From contig NC_053150.1 in assembly GCF_016808335.1 (NCBI RefSeq), positions 42,249,607 through 42,313,606 on the forward strand: 64,000 nucleotides of DNA, given 5' to 3'. Below, piece by piece: positions 33,232 to 45,528 of this stretch (its first letter is position 1; each line of letters opens with the position of its first letter). Origin of the DNA: Panicum virgatum. Its lineage: Eukaryota; Streptophyta; Magnoliopsida; Poales; Poaceae. The notes below the pieces were generated by a model. That model was given only the letters and a program-made list of their open reading frames with translations, was not told where the DNA came from and ran no database searches. The translations under genes and the position numbers were made by a program.

Positions 33232-34734
33232 ATAAATCGAGTGCTCATAGTCTAAGAGGGGAAGGGGTGAATTAGTCAAACTAAAAATCTTAATCTCAAA
33301 CTCCAACTAATTTGCTCAAAACATAAACTAGATCATGCTATCTAGATATGCAACTACGGTTCATCTAGTGTGAAAACCCTCATCTCAAAAGAGTTATGCA
33401 ACATATAGCCAATTCTATCGAGAAACTACTCTAGAAAAGTAGAGGCGCACAAGTTGCAATATGAAATACGGAAGCTTAAAGGAGGGACGAGAGAAAGCAA
33501 ACTCTTTGATACGAGAATTTATCTCGTGGTTCGGTTAGCCACAAAGGCACACCTACATCCACGTTGTTGAAGCACTCTCAAAGAGTATTGCTTCTCGGCC
33601 ACCAAGCCTCTTCTATGAACACAATCACGGTCACCTTGGACCCGGATTCCATTAAGGAGCTTCACCAAGAAGGGTGGGGGTCTCCATGTCCCCCGCACAA
33701 ACATGTCGTCGCCGCTCCACACCAAGCTGGAGGGTCGATGATGTTGCCGGCGAACCACCAAGACTCCAAGGGGCCAGCACACCGAGTACAAGAGGTGGTT
33801 CTCGTCTAGAACCAAGGCACAAGGCACACAACCTTGGTCCCTCACTCACTCACTCAAGAGCTAATCTAACACTAACACTCACAAAGCATGTACTAAACCT
33901 AAGACTATGATCAATTTGATCTTTGATTGGCTTGGAGGTGTTCTTGGATGTGTGTGGGGCTTCTTTGAACTCCAGCAAATTTCAAATGACCGGGAGAACC
34001 CATATATATAGCCTTCCAAGTTGAACTAGCTGTTTAGAGCTATTAATCTTTTTTCTGCGTAGGGCATCGGATCATCCGACTAGGTAGCGTCGGATCATCC
34101 GGTCACTCTGTGTCCTTGGGTAACCGTTTGATCTTCTGACTGCTGACGTAGTAGGCATTGGATAGTTCGACGCAATACTCCGACGGGGCGTCGGATTATC
34201 CGATCCTAAAGACTTTGCTACTTCTGCGCCTGTCAGGCTGACGTCATTGCTCCTACGCTTCAGTCCGACGTGGCGTCGGATCATCTGGTCTAACTAGGCT
34301 TCTTGAGCTGCATCCAGAACCTGTCAGAATTAATCCGACGTGATGCGTCGAATAGTCCGACGGTGGAGGTGTCGGATAGTCCAACGGCCCGTCGGATATT
34401 CTGGTGTCACTGTATTTTTCTGTTTCCTTGTTGCATTTGTCTAACTCGTCGCAGTAGTTATTTGGACACTCCAAATATATTCTATTTCTGCTTTTTCACT
34501 GCAACTTGAGTGTCTCTACGGTAGTTTGGACGTCTCGTCGGTGAATTGGACATCTCGATGATGAATTGGACGTCTCGACTGTGAATTGGACGTCTCGGAT
34601 ATAGTTTGGACTCTATCCAAGGGATCTAAAGAATCCTACAAATATGATCTTGCAAACTCGTCAGTCCTAGTCAGTCCTGTTGATTGCATTGTCACTCGAT
34701 CACCAAAATCACTCGAAATGCCCTAAATGGAGCC
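33232..34734 (-). mobile_element. LTR-like insertion in the MITE (element B)
   Basis: Non-coding, about 1.5 kb. On the minus strand it reads: a start with GGTGATCGAGTGACAATGC, repeats of the GACGTCCAATTCA type (34520-34610), an array of GTCGGATCATCCGAC-type palindromes (34060-34400), the TATA box CTATATATATGGG (about 34003-34015), and an end with CACCCCTTCCCCTCTTAG (33250-33275). The same order is seen in element A. The exact ends and target duplication are not clear. Confidence 0.7.
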
Positions 34735-34850
34735 ATGTTCGTTATACGTAGAGGTTCTGAAATTTGTTTTGTAAACTGACTTTATTTGGCATCTCTAATG
34801 GACAGTCAAACCTCGTTCTAGGAATCCTAAAACCGAAACCAAACAAGGGC
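34735..34850 (+). mobile_element. Tourist-like MITE, right half
   Basis: Continues the 24370-24680 alignment (TTTTGTAAACTGACTTTATT) and ends with AAACCAAACAAGGGC, the inverse of the left end at 32992. Confidence 0.82.
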
Positions 34851-35162
34851 AGAAGCAGAGCAGAGCACTCCGTCAAGGCTGAAGCAGCGAAGCATACACT
34901 CGAGGCCATCTCGTTGTGTACCGTCATAAGTCGTTTAGATCGATTGTCACGTACTGCACCGTAATCAATTTGAGAAGGACCAGAAGTCAAAGCTATTGAA
35001 TCCGCTGTACTTTAACGGCTCTTCCAGTGGAATCTGTGACAATCACAATCTGATGTTGGTGGCAACTTGTTATTTACGTTTACGCGTTTGTCCTGGCAGT
35101 TAGTGGCAACTTGTTCAGCATACTGCTAGGTTCTGTCAGATTCATATGCTAGCCCTTGGTTA

Positions 35163-35393
35163 GTTCCCTTCAAAATTCTAAAATTTTACAAGATTCTCCG
35201 CACATCGAATCTTTGAACTCATGCATAAAGTATTAAATGTAGCTAAACAAAATAACTAATTACACAGTTTGTCTATAATTTGCGAGGCGAATCTTTTGAG
35301 CCTAATTAACTCATGGTGGGACAATAATTATCAAATACAAACAAAAGTGCTACAATATTTTACATGTGCACTTATATGCATCTAAACAAAGCC
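35163..35393. mobile_element. MITE-like insertion in tandem unit 1
   Basis: AT-rich with GCCTAATTAACTCATG and an end ATCTAAACAAAGCCC, as in the 36114-36461 family. Absent from unit 2 at the same site, where another MITE lies (36539-36872). Confidence 0.6.
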
Positions 35394-35499
35394 CTAGTTC
35401 CTCCTGGGCGTCGTCTTCCCATGGATGAGTCAACGAGGCTGGAAAAATCATAGAAGAATAAGAAGGCTTCTTACTGTGCGGTGACTTGATGACTCTATA

Positions 35500-35694
35500 C
35501 TCCGTTCATCTTAAAAAGATACAACTTTCGATTCCCGAGAAGTCAAACAATTTAAATTTAATCAAATTTATATTTTTTATACAAAATATGTTTAAAGACA
35601 TAAATATTAGTAGTATTTACATAAATTTGATTAAATTTAAAATTATTTATCTTTTTAAGAAGGGAGAGTTGCATTCTTTTTAGAATGAAAGGAG
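35500..35694. mobile_element. Stowaway-type MITE, unit 1
   Basis: 195 bp with ends CTCCGTTCATC and GAATGAAAGGAG and TA on each side (35498-35499 and 35695-35696). TA duplication and CTCC ends are typical of Stowaway (Tc1/mariner). Confidence 0.82.
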
Positions 35695-35825
35695 TAGGCA
35701 AGTAAAACAGTTTTGATTTACGATGCCGATGCGAGTCTTTTTCGTCTCATGGACGATTCTGCACAATTTTTTTTTTGAAGAAAGATTCTGCACGACTTGA
35801 CTCGCTACTTAGCCCTTGGTCCGTG

Positions 35826-36070
35826 GAGCAATTAGGATGGATTTCAGTGGACCGGTCCGGCTGAAGGCTCAAGCAGCGATCCCGCGGAAAATGCCAACCC
35901 GGAGGTCGCTGTATGGCGCTGCAATGGCAATGGCCGGATTTCCTTTGAGGAGCTTGACTTGATCCTCCAAAAGCAGCGGTCAAGCCGGTCACACCAGGCC
36001 ATTACCGGCGGCGAAGCGACGGAGAATTTACGTGGCGGAAATGGAGGGGTGGAATCTGTAGTCACGGCCA
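35826..36070 (-). repeat. Local low-copy repeat R, copy 1
   Basis: About 250 bp, also at 47896-48111 plus 48391-48480, at 49384-49590 and at 53525-53860. The minus strand stays open in parts of all copies with a related peptide (KFSVASPPVMAWCDRLDRC here). Origin unknown. Confidence 0.65.
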
Positions 36071-36113
36071 CAATCTGATGTTGGTGTGTGTCCTTGTACT
36101 GTTGTTTACACTC

Positions 36114-36461
36114 AGGGTGTGTTTAGATCATTTTACATTTTGTATTTTTGCATTTTTAAAACAAAATCTTTAATATTTGAAGTATTAAATATAGATTAAT
36201 TACAAAACTAATTACAGATCTCGTCTGTAAACTACGAGACGAATCTAATGAGCCTAATTAATTCATCATTAGAGCATGTTTACTGTAACATTACTGTAGC
36301 AATTTAGTGTCTAATCACATCATAATTAGACTCATTAGATTCGTCTCGCGATTTACAGTCCATTTGTGTAATGCGATTTATTTTTTAACTATATTTAGTA
36401 CACCATGCAAGCGATTTATAAAAAAATTTGCATTTTACGTTTTGGGATCTAAACAAGACCT
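36114..36461. mobile_element. AT-rich MITE in tandem unit 2
   Basis: 348 bp with inverted ends AGGGTGTGTTTAGATC and GATCTAAACAAGACCT (4 mismatches). Unit 1 has no insertion at this site. Confidence 0.75.
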
Positions 36462-36538
36462 TACCTGGCTATTACGCATTTGTCCGGCAGTTAGTGGCAG
36501 CTTGTTCAGCATATTGCTAGATTCTGTCATATTCCTAT

Positions 36539-36872
36539 GGCCGTGTTTGGTTACATGTCCCATCAACTTTACACAAAAAAATAAATATTTGTATGGAGTA
36601 TTAAATAAAGTCTATTTGTAAAAAAATTTTAGGGATGGGCGTAACTTTTCAAGATGAATCTAATGACGGTAATTAATTGATAATTTGCTACAGTGATGCT
36701 ACAGTGATCACCCTCTAATCACGCGATCAAAGGCCTCATTAGATTCATCTTGCGATTTACACGGGGGTTGTGGAGGTGGTTTTATAATTAGACTTTATTT
36801 ACTACTCTAAATTTCTGGTCAAAAATGCAAAAAAAATCGCGAAATTTTTTACCTGACAAACCAAACACGGCC
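36539..36872 (+). mobile_element. Tourist-like MITE with perfect 14-bp inverted ends
   Basis: 334 bp; ends are GGCCGTGTTTGGTT and AACCAAACACGGCC, perfectly inverted. Same family as 24370-24680. Confidence 0.88.
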
Positions 36873-36969
36873 AAACGCTACTTCCTCCTCTTTCCCCTGG
36901 ATGAGTCGACGGGGCTGGGTAAGTCATCGTAGAATAAGAAGCTTACTATACGGTGACTCGATGATTTTA

Positions 36970-37210
36970 CTCCCTCCGTCTCAAAAATAATGCAATTGCT
37001 TCCTAAGAAATTAAATAATTTTAAATTCAATCACATTTATATAAAATAGTATTAACATTTATGCTATAAAATAAATATTATTAGATTAATTATATAATAT
37101 ATTTTTCATACTAAATATATTTGGAGATATAAATATTAGTAGTTTTCTATATAAATTTGGTTAACTTTAAAATTGTTTAATTTCTTACAAAGGGAGAGTA
37201 GCATCATTTT
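36970..37210. mobile_element. Stowaway-type MITE, unit 2, main part (interrupted)
   Basis: Starts TA|CTCCCTCCGTC at the same site in the unit as the copy at 35500. Its last 15 bases lie at 47788-47802 (CACGGAGGGGAG|TA), beyond a 10.6-kb insertion. Confidence 0.82.
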
Positions 37211-37409
37211 TGTTGTAGAGTGAATGGATGTGTATTTCCATTGATTGATTGTTATTTTTATACAAGACCAAAAGACAAGGATCCAAGAGACATGTCTCTT
37301 TGGAATGACCCCTTCATGAATAGTAACTTCCTAGTGACATCATAATGATGTCATTAATCTAATTACTTAATTACAGAATTGATCACTAATTCTTAATTCC
37401 TTCATAACA
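37211..37409 (-). repeat. 3' LTR of the copia-type element
   Basis: 199 bp, TGTTGTAGAG to CATAACA on the plus strand. Shares AACTTCCTAGTGACATCAT and AATTACAGAATTGATCAC with 47602-47782. Confidence 0.88.
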
Positions 37410-37607
37410 CTCTCTCTTGATCTCTCTTGATCCATTTGTTCTTCTTGTAGTCTTGTAATCAATTTGATCTTCTTGTGGTCTTATATCAATCGAATAACTC
37501 TTTGAAAATCCTATGGGAAAAATCAGGAGATGCAATACAATATATCTCCCCCAAAAACCTTTCAGGAAAAATGCGTGGAGAATCTTTGGAAAACCCTGTG
37601 GGAAAAA

Positions 37608-40600
37608 TGTAACACCCCAGTGTTACTGAGCGCTAATCATGAGCTTAGATTCGCTAATTAGGAGTTAATCTTGTCGTTAGCGTAAATCGTGTTCGCGCGG
37701 TAAACATCAATTTAGCAGTGTTCGATCGCGTTTTTGTCTCTGATCCGAGCTTCAATTCAACTTTCGCCCAAAAACAAAGTTGTAGATTTTCTCGTCCTCT
37801 ACAACTTTTATTTTGGCCAAATTTCAAGTTCTTATATCAAATTTCGAGTTTTGGACGGTCAAAATCGGCTCAAAAACTTTGAATTGGTCACTTTGCCTCC
37901 CCTGCTTGTCGGAGCACCGCCGGCCATCAACGTTTGCGTCGCCACGCGTCGGCCGTCGGCGATCCTCGGCTTCCGCGTGGACGCGTTCTTATCCTGAGCC
38001 CTATCCATTTCGTTCCGTCCCCTTCTTCCTCGAGCGAGCAGAGCACCCGAGTAACCCTAGCTGCCGCTCGCCGCGCCGGTGCCGATTCCGGCCACCTCTC
38101 GCCGCCATGCCTCGATTCCTCGCGTTGCAAGCCGCGCAACCTCGCCCTACACCTTCTTCGCTCCATCTCGTGCTCGATTGAACCCTCCGCCGGCCGGAAT
38201 CGAAGCTGCAGACCGCGGCCGCCATTGGAGCCTCGTCGAGCTCCGCCCCCTCTCGTCGAGTTCCACTTTTCGGCCTCCCTCCGCGCAAAATGAGTCGCCG
38301 GTGAGCTTCTCTGCGGGCCCCTCTTCCTTCCCGGCCATTTCCCCGCGCGAATTAGGCGCCGCCGACGCCGGAACGCTGCCGCGCCGCCGTGGCCGCCCAT
38401 GCCGCCGCCGCTGTGCCGCCGCGGGGCTGCCTTGCGCGAGCCCGCGGGCCGCCGCCACGCGCCCCAGGGCTGGCAGGCCTCCCTGGCCGCGGGGCTGCCC
38501 TGCCCGTCGCCGGCCGGCCTCGCCGCCGGCGGAGAACGCCGCGCCGCCGCCCTTGCCCGCGTCCGCGCCGCCGCCCTAGCCTTGCGCCCCGCCGCCGCCT
38601 CGCTCTGCCTTGCGCCGCTCCTGCGCGGGCCGCAGGTGCGCTGGCCCCCGCGCGTGGGCCCGCCCGCGCTGCCCCGCCGGCCGGGCCGGTCCACGGCCGC
38701 CGTGCGCGCCAGGCGCGCCGCCGGCGTGCGGGCCGGGGCAGGCGGCAAAGCAGAGCAGGGGAGCTTTTCCCCTCCCCTCTCTCTCTGTTTCTATGGCGAG
38801 TGGGGCCCACGGGTCCGGAGCTTTAGGGGTGGTTTTATTTATTTTTGTTGAGTTCTGCAGAAATGTTCCAAAAATTGTAGAAAAATGCATAAAAATCCTA
38901 AAAATGCAAACTAATTTTTGTTAGTCTTCTTAAATCCAGATCTTCAGAAGAAAAATACTGGTGCAGGTGAAATATCACTTTTGCCCCTACTAAAATTAGG
39001 GTTTGCGTTTAAGCTAGATTATTTTGTATCGGTTGTTTGGTTTGTCTAAAAATCCTGAAAATTTTATGTTAGCTTACTCTTTGCATGTGTAGTCCACTGA
39101 AAAAGTTTCAGGTGCATAACCTATGTGCATGTTTGTGGATTTATTGTTGTTTAATTTCTTTTCTAGGGTTAAAATGGCTGCTCTCGGTCGTCTTTAAATG
39201 TTGTTAGTTAATTGTTCCATGCATGTGTAACCTCAGCAAAGCAAGCTTCTGTTTTAATCCATGCTGCTCTAAGCGAGTTTAATAGTAGTTGTTTCGAAGG
39301 AAACACTTCAGGCTAAAAGGAATTAGCAACCGAAACTCCATTTCAGCACGGCACCTTTCCTTTGGACCGTAGTTATGAGAGTGCTGTTTATCGGTTTTGT
39401 CTATAATTTTAGTTGCGAGTACTGCATTGCATTGTATCTTTTCATGAGTCTCATGCATGGCATATTTTATCGTATAGACACAGAAACCGGAGTCGCATAC
39501 GAGCTGATTGCCGCTACGGTCCAGAAGCCTTCCGCAGAAGAACCGAACCCAGGAGAAGTCGTTGATCAAGCTCCCGAAGAAGCCACTAACACCGCTGATT
39601 TGCAAGGCAAGCCCCGGAGCATATCCCTTATTTTAATTACTCCATGTTATATTAAAGTATTGTGCATTTACGTTTGAGGAATTGATTGGAACCATAGATG
39701 CATAATCTTGAATAACCAGTGTCCTTACTAGTGCAGTTATCGTTAGCACCGCTATGCTTAAGTAAACTGGTAGAAGACGGGTGATTTCCTGTCACCCGCG
39801 AGATATAGGGTTGTTACTTCAGGCAGTGTTATGAGAAATAATGCAATGAGAAGGGAAATTGGAGACCGGGCGGAGGTAAAGTTGGACATGATTATTGATT
39901 AAGGAAAGTTGAGTCTCCGCCTGCGTCGATTGAGGACCGTTCCGTTGTTGGCCCTTTGACTGAGGATTGAACAGTACTAACCACATGCCGGAAGTAGGAG
40001 GTAGTCGAAACCGGTAAGCTAATTACCTTAATTGCGTCGGAATCTGGGTCTCGACCTGCGGTGCTGGGTAGGGTTGATGGATGGTGAAGTAGCCCACGGG
40101 TTCACTGGGTGTTCGCACGTGCGGGGCTCATCATCTGGGTGCTTGCGGGCTTGATTCAAACTTCGGGGTAATTATGGGAACAGTTGACGTGTGTGGCCCG
40201 ACGGGGTTTTCACGTGTCGTGTGAGTTAGGTCCACCTTGCAAGGTTAAATCGGATCGATTCGCCGTGACTCGCGGATATGAGAGCCTTGGTCAATGTGTC
40301 GCATCGTAGTAAGGATTGAAAGGCAGAAAGAGAAAAGATGAATTTGTGTTGATGTTCTGGAAAAGATAATATGATTAACCATGTGTGCTCTAGAGAATTA
40401 GGCAAACCTAGTTTCTAGCTATCAACACAATTGGAGCTAAAATATTGAAAGTAATGATCCAGTTTTAGTAGCTTTTCAGCAAAATAACCCAGAGCCAAAG
40501 AGCTGTGCATGTCTAGATAATGGGCTAAGTATACCCATAGACGTGTAAGCCTTGCTGAGTATTAGAATACTCAGGATTTGGTTGTAACCCTTCTGAGCAG

Positions 40601-41088
40601 GTTGTATTTCGGAAGACTTCGAGGAAAGCGGTGCGTCCTGGTTTGGTCAGTCTCTTCCTCCAGGTTGGACGTTCGAGTGGGTTCCGCCTTCTCCGTGAAG
40701 TGCAGGCAGGTGAGCCTCACATCAGTGGGCAAGATGTGAAGCTTGTCTTTGTCATCGACGTTATTTATCGTACTGTATTTTGAAGCTTGTTTCAAACTAG
40801 TTGTGCTTTCCGCTGCGTTTGAACTCTGTATTCGAAATGTAACCCTGACTTGTAAAACTTTATTGTAATTTAATTTTGAAGACTTTTGTTTAACTCTAGT
40901 TGTAAGTTAAATTTGAAAACTTTTGTTGCTTGTAATCACCTGTGCTCGTCTTTTGGCGAGAGTTCCTGTGCAATCGATCCTGGTTAAAGCAGGCAGTTCG
41001 GGTGTACTGGTGAAGTGCAGTAGCGGAGGTTTAAGTTAAAAGGTTAATTAGTGCACTTGATCGGTATTATTTGGACTGTTCGGTGACA
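37608..41088 (+). repeat. 5' LTR of the nested Tekay/RetroSat-like gypsy element
   Basis: 3481 bp starting TGTAACACCCC and ending TTCGGTGACA, followed by a PBS. The long LTR and TGTAACACC start are typical of the Tekay/RetroSat2 group. It includes a very GC-rich part (38000-38760) with long open frames of low complexity (Ala, Arg, Pro) and no domain. AAAAA (37603-37607) lies outside the left end. No 3' LTR is present. Confidence 0.82.
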
Positions 41089-41090
41089 GC

Positions 41091-41102
41091 TGGCATCAGA
41101 GC
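41091..41102 (+). other. Primer binding site of the nested gypsy element
   Basis: TGGCATCAGAGC lies two bases after the LTR end, one base different from the usual Met-tRNA PBS TGGTATCAGAGC. Confidence 0.82.
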
Positions 41103-42253
41103 TAATTGCACTAGGGGGTGATTACTTGAGTGCTTAACTACAAAACTTTTGGGTTTTTCGAAAAGTTGACGCTAGATGCGCTAAGGAATAGGATAGATAG
41201 TTCATATGCCCTAATTATGTGTTATAAGTTAGGAGGCATCTAAGTATCTATTCATTCCAGCACTTCCAGCATTTACTTCTCGTTAAACCTTACTTTTGTG
41301 CACAACTACTATTCTATAACGACGCACCTACGCTGAGGTAAGCAAGGTAAGCATTCTGGTAGTCCTTAGAATAGCCCACGTGTTTCATACGTGCGCGGGT
41401 CCCGTATGATGAGCATACGAGGAGGTGATAAGGCTCAATTCAAACGAGCCTGTCGCTATCTGCCACCTGATATGGAGTGCGGATTTCTTACCGTGTGATT
41501 GTGATCACGGCCATCTCGTAAGGCAATGTTACGATATGTAAACCTGTCATGCGGTTGGCCATGACCGTGACCCTTGGGACACGTCTACCCTTGGATGTCC
41601 CGTAAGGCGAGTGTACGGGAAGTGAATACGTTATTATGACGTATGCATCGCTGCCCATTCAGCGTCGAACGTTTGGGTGCCGTCTCTATAGTGGACGGTA
41701 ATGTATGGGTGAATATGTGGGAAACTGCATATGCGTTACCCGTGTGGCGTAGGACACATGGGGGCCGTTCGTGTGTGCTGGCACGAAGGGTCCAGAAATG
41801 GATAATTATCTCTCTCTTGTTGTTTTGGTTTGTCTGCAGGAACACTAACTTCGTTAGGCGCGTTATGAAATCGTTGATCGTAGGAACGACTAATATATAT
41901 AGGGAGAGTACGTAATTGTGCCACTAGTCGTATTCGTATACCATAATTGGTACTTGCTTGGGTGAGAAACGATAGAACGTGCATGCATCTGGCATATTTG
42001 TTTTGGTTGATCGCTTTGTTGTTTGCGGTTGCGCCTCTTCAAAAATTTATTTTGATTGCTTCGTAGATAATAGTTGTGCAACCCGAGTTACCAATCTGTG
42101 GTTCAAGTTGAATAGATGAGGTTTCAACCGAAGCAAGTCGGTTTATTTATTTATTTTTCCTTGGTGAACCATATCGCAAGGGAAATGATTCATGCCGTGT
42201 GTTCATATTAGATATGCACAGTCTTTATTGCATGAATTAGTCCTAATAGCGGA
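41103..42253 (+). other. Leader of the nested gypsy element
   Basis: About 1.15 kb between PBS and gag. No reading frame of note. Contains repeated words such as CGTAAGGC (41518, 41601) and TACGTGCGCGGGTCCCGTA-like near-palindromes around 41390-41415. Confidence 0.5.
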
Positions 42254-44305
42254 ATGGCTAACCAAGGGGTGGTTATTTTGCAGATGGGTGATAACCACGC
42301 TGCCAACCATGAACATGAGAATCAAGGAGCACAGACACAACCACCTCCCTCCTTGGCTCAGGCTATTGCAGCTCTTATCGCTGACCGCAATGAGCAAACC
42401 GAATTGATGAGGCAATTGGTGCAAAACAATGACGGCAGAGGTCGACAAGCACCACCAGTAGAAACTGACTATGTCGGTTTTCTGGCCACCCAACCACCTC
42501 TGTTCCACAAAGCAGATGATCCCCTTGAAGCCGATGCATGGATTCGCACCATTGAGGACAAGTTCAGTATCCTCAATTGCACAGAAGTAGGCAAGGCCGC
42601 CTTTGCAGCGCAACAACTGAGAGGCCCAGCGAAGATATGGTGGGTTAATCACAAGTCTCTACTCCCCGCTGGTGCGCGTCTCACTTGGAATGAGTTTGTG
42701 GCAGCATTCAAGGCCCATCATAATCCTACTAGTCTGATGAGAAGGAAGATGGCAGAGTTCCTGGAATTGAAGCAAGGAAACAATACTGTTCTTCATTATG
42801 CTCAAACCTTCAACCAGTTAGCTCAGTATGGTGGTTTTCATGTGGATAGTGATGAAAAGAGGCAGGATTGCTTCAGGAGAGGACTGAATACCAAGCTGCA
42901 GGACAAACTAGCTCTAACAACCTGTGCCAACTTTACCGAGCTAGTTAATAAGGCTATTACTCAAGAAGATGCTACCTTAGCTCATAAGGCCGACAAAAAG
43001 AGGAAGGCACCTGTTGGATCTTCCAGCAGTGCGCCCCAGAGGTACAAGCTAGTACAGACAGGAAGTCAGCAGGCTCCAAGTCGTCCACCGCAGCAAGGCC
43101 GTTGGGTCGTTAGGCCGCCACAGCAGCAGTCATGGGTACCACGTCTCCCAGCGCCACAGCAAGGGCAGAGACCTCCCGCTTCGCAGTTTGTACGCCCCAG
43201 CAACTATCCTTGTTATAACTGCGGGCTTCCTGGGCATTTTGCACGTGATTGTCCCATGCCACGCAGGCAAGTCAATTACCAGCCTCCTACCCCAATTTCA
43301 ACTTCTAGTACCCAACATAATAAGAAGAAGACTGTACCTATCAAAACGGGTTGTGTGAACTACACTGCACTGGAGAATGTTATTGAGGGCACTCAAGTAA
43401 TGACGGGTATGTTTTCCATTAACCAGCGCCCTGTTGTTGTGTTATTTGATTCCGGAGCATCTCATACATTTATCAGCGAAGCATGTGTAGCACGGCTCAA
43501 CTTACAAGTAACACACATGAAGAGACCATATATTATTCATGCACCGGGTGCACCGTTAAAAGCCGGTCAATGTGTTCCGGGTGTATCCCTTGACCTAGGT
43601 GGGAAAGTTTTCCAGACCGATTTCATTGTTCTTCCAAACCAAGGAATAGATATCATTCTTGGAATGAATTGGATGGAGGAACATCGTGTTATCCTTGATA
43701 CTTCATCTCGCATTGTCCGAATCAATTCTTCCACACATGGCATTTTGAATATTCATCTTTCCCAGCGTGAAATTCCAACCACTATCATATACCATCTTGA
43801 GGGGAAGATTCTAGAAGTAATTCTGGTGGTTTGTGAATACCCCGATGTGTTTCCGGAGGACTTGCCAGGCATGCCTCCCGATCGGGATATTGAGTTTGTC
43901 ATTGAGTTACAGCCCGGCACAGCGCCCATATCTCGAAGACCATACAGAATGACTCCAAGTGAGTTAGCTGAATTGAAAGTTCAGTTGCAAGAGTTATTAG
44001 ATAAGGGTTTCATTCGACCCAGTACTTCACCATGGGGTTGTCTAGCCTTGTTCGTGAAAAAGAAAGATCATGGGTTACGATTGTGTGTGGACTATCGACC
44101 TTTGAATGCAGTCACCATCAAAAATAAATATCCTCTTCCTCGCATTGATATCCTCTTTGATCAATTAGCCGGTGCCAAGTTCTTCTCGAAAATAGATCTT
44201 CAATCTGGTTATCATCAAATCAAAATCCGGCCATCAGATATACCAAAAATAGCATTCTCCACTCGTTATGGTCTTTATGAGTATTTGGTCATGTCCTTGG
44301 ATTAA
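42254..44305 (+). pseudogene. gag-protease-RT (first part) of the nested gypsy element
   Basis: 683 codons from ATG 42254. Gag domain with [50 protein letters not shown]; zinc knuckle [14 protein letters not shown] at about residue 315; protease active site [14 protein letters not shown] at about residue 395; RT start with [39 protein letters not shown] and [10 protein letters not shown]. The frame ends at TAA 44303-44305 through loss of one base in the SFGLTNAP block (near 44297); RT goes on in the next frame. Otherwise very well preserved, so this is a much younger copy than the Tat-type element. Confidence 0.92.
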
Positions 44306-45528
44306 CCAATGCTCCAGCCTACTTCATGTATCTCATGAATTCGGTGTTCATGCCAGAGTTGGATAAATTCGTCGTGGTATTCATTGATGACATCCTAATC
44401 TATTCCAAGACGGAGGAAGAGCATGCTCAGCATCTTCATATAGTACTCCAGCGTCTCAGGGAACATCAGCTATATGCTAAGCTTAGCAAGTACGAATTTT
44501 GGCTAAAGGAAGTCCCATTTCTAGGTCATGTTATCATGACTGAGGGTATTTCTGTTGATCCCAGTAAAGTACAGGATGTACTGAACTGGAAGGCTCCAAC
44601 CTCAGTGGCTGAAATCCGAAGTTTCTTAGGGTTAGCGGGTTATTATCGTCGGTTCATACCAGAATTTTCTAGAATTGCTAAACCTATGACTGAACTTCTC
44701 AAGAAAGGTACCAAATTCTATTGGAGTGACCAATGTGAGACACCTTTCCGGAAGTTAAGAACTCTACTTACTTCAGCACCAATCTTAGCTCAACCAGTTA
44801 CTACAAAGCCATTCGATGTCTATTGTGATGCTTCGGGCACCGGAATTGGCTGTGTTCTGATGCAAGAGAATCGGGTGATTGCTTATGCTTCTCGATCACT
44901 CAAGCGTCACGAAGAGAACTATCCCACACATGATCTGGAATTAGCAGCTGTAGTCCATTCTTTGAAGATCTGGCGACATTATCTTCTGGGCACGAAGTGT
45001 AACATTTATACAGATCACAAGAGCCTCAAATATCTTTTCACTCAATCTGATCTGAACATGCGTCAAAGACGATGGATCGAGTTGATTAAAGATTATGAGC
45101 TTGAAGTACACTACCATCCAGGAAAAGCAAATGTGGTTGCTGATGCGTTAAGCTGCAAGGCTCACTGTCATTGCCTCTCTGCTATACCCTTGAGTGAGTC
45201 TCTCTGTTTTGAGATGGAAAAACTGAACTTGAGCATTGTACCCCATGGCACATTGGCTCATCTAGAACTTACTCCTACTCTTCGTGATCTGATCGTCGAA
45301 GCACAAAAGAAAGATAAAGGGGTAAAGGAAATTCAAAGAAGATTATCAGAAGGAGATCCGAAAGTAAACTGTTTCCACCAAGATAGTGAGAATGTGTTAT
45401 GGTTTAAGAAACAAATAGTGGTACCTAAGGATTTTGAACTCCGAAAGCAAATTCTTGATGAAGCTCATACTTTCCGACTATCTATCCATCCTGGTAGCAA
45501 CAAGATGTACCAGGACCTGAAACAATAA
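44306..45528 (+). pseudogene. RT (rest), RNase H and integrase start of the nested gypsy element
   Basis: Follows the frameshift. RT catalytic box [13 protein letters not shown] (FxDD), thumb with [20 protein letters not shown], RNase H with [26 protein letters not shown] and [13 protein letters not shown], and the Zn-binding start of integrase ([15 protein letters not shown]). The frame is stopped by TAA 45526-45528 and continues after it in phase with FWWTRM. Confidence 0.92.

Larger units (their letters stand above)
35020..36047. repeat. Tandem unit, copy 1
   Basis: A unit of about 1.03 kb that recurs from 36048. Shared landmarks in order: GGAATCTGT, AATCTGATGTTGG, CAGTTAGTGGCA(A/G)CTTGTTC, GATGAGTC(A/G)ACG, GCGGTGACT/ACGGTGACT, a Stowaway element, GCGAGTCTTTTT, and GGATGGATTTCAGTGGACC. 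No gene of known type is encoded. Confidence 0.78.

Noticed and set aside
35844..36071. 75-codon minus-strand frame in repeat R as a functional gene
   Set aside because: The peptide is partly shared among copies but has no known domain, and the flanks differ. I report it as a repeat and a question, not as a gene.
37927..38851. Long GC-rich open frames (up to 273 codons) on both strands
   Set aside because: They lie inside the LTR at 37608-41088, overlap in several frames and are low in complexity (Ala, Arg, Pro, Gly). Composition explains them.
39375..39677. Possible gene fragment (AEEPNPGEVVDQAPEEATNTA)
   Set aside because: It lies inside the LTR of the nested gypsy element, where similar acidic frames are a regular part of the LTR in this group as far as I recall.
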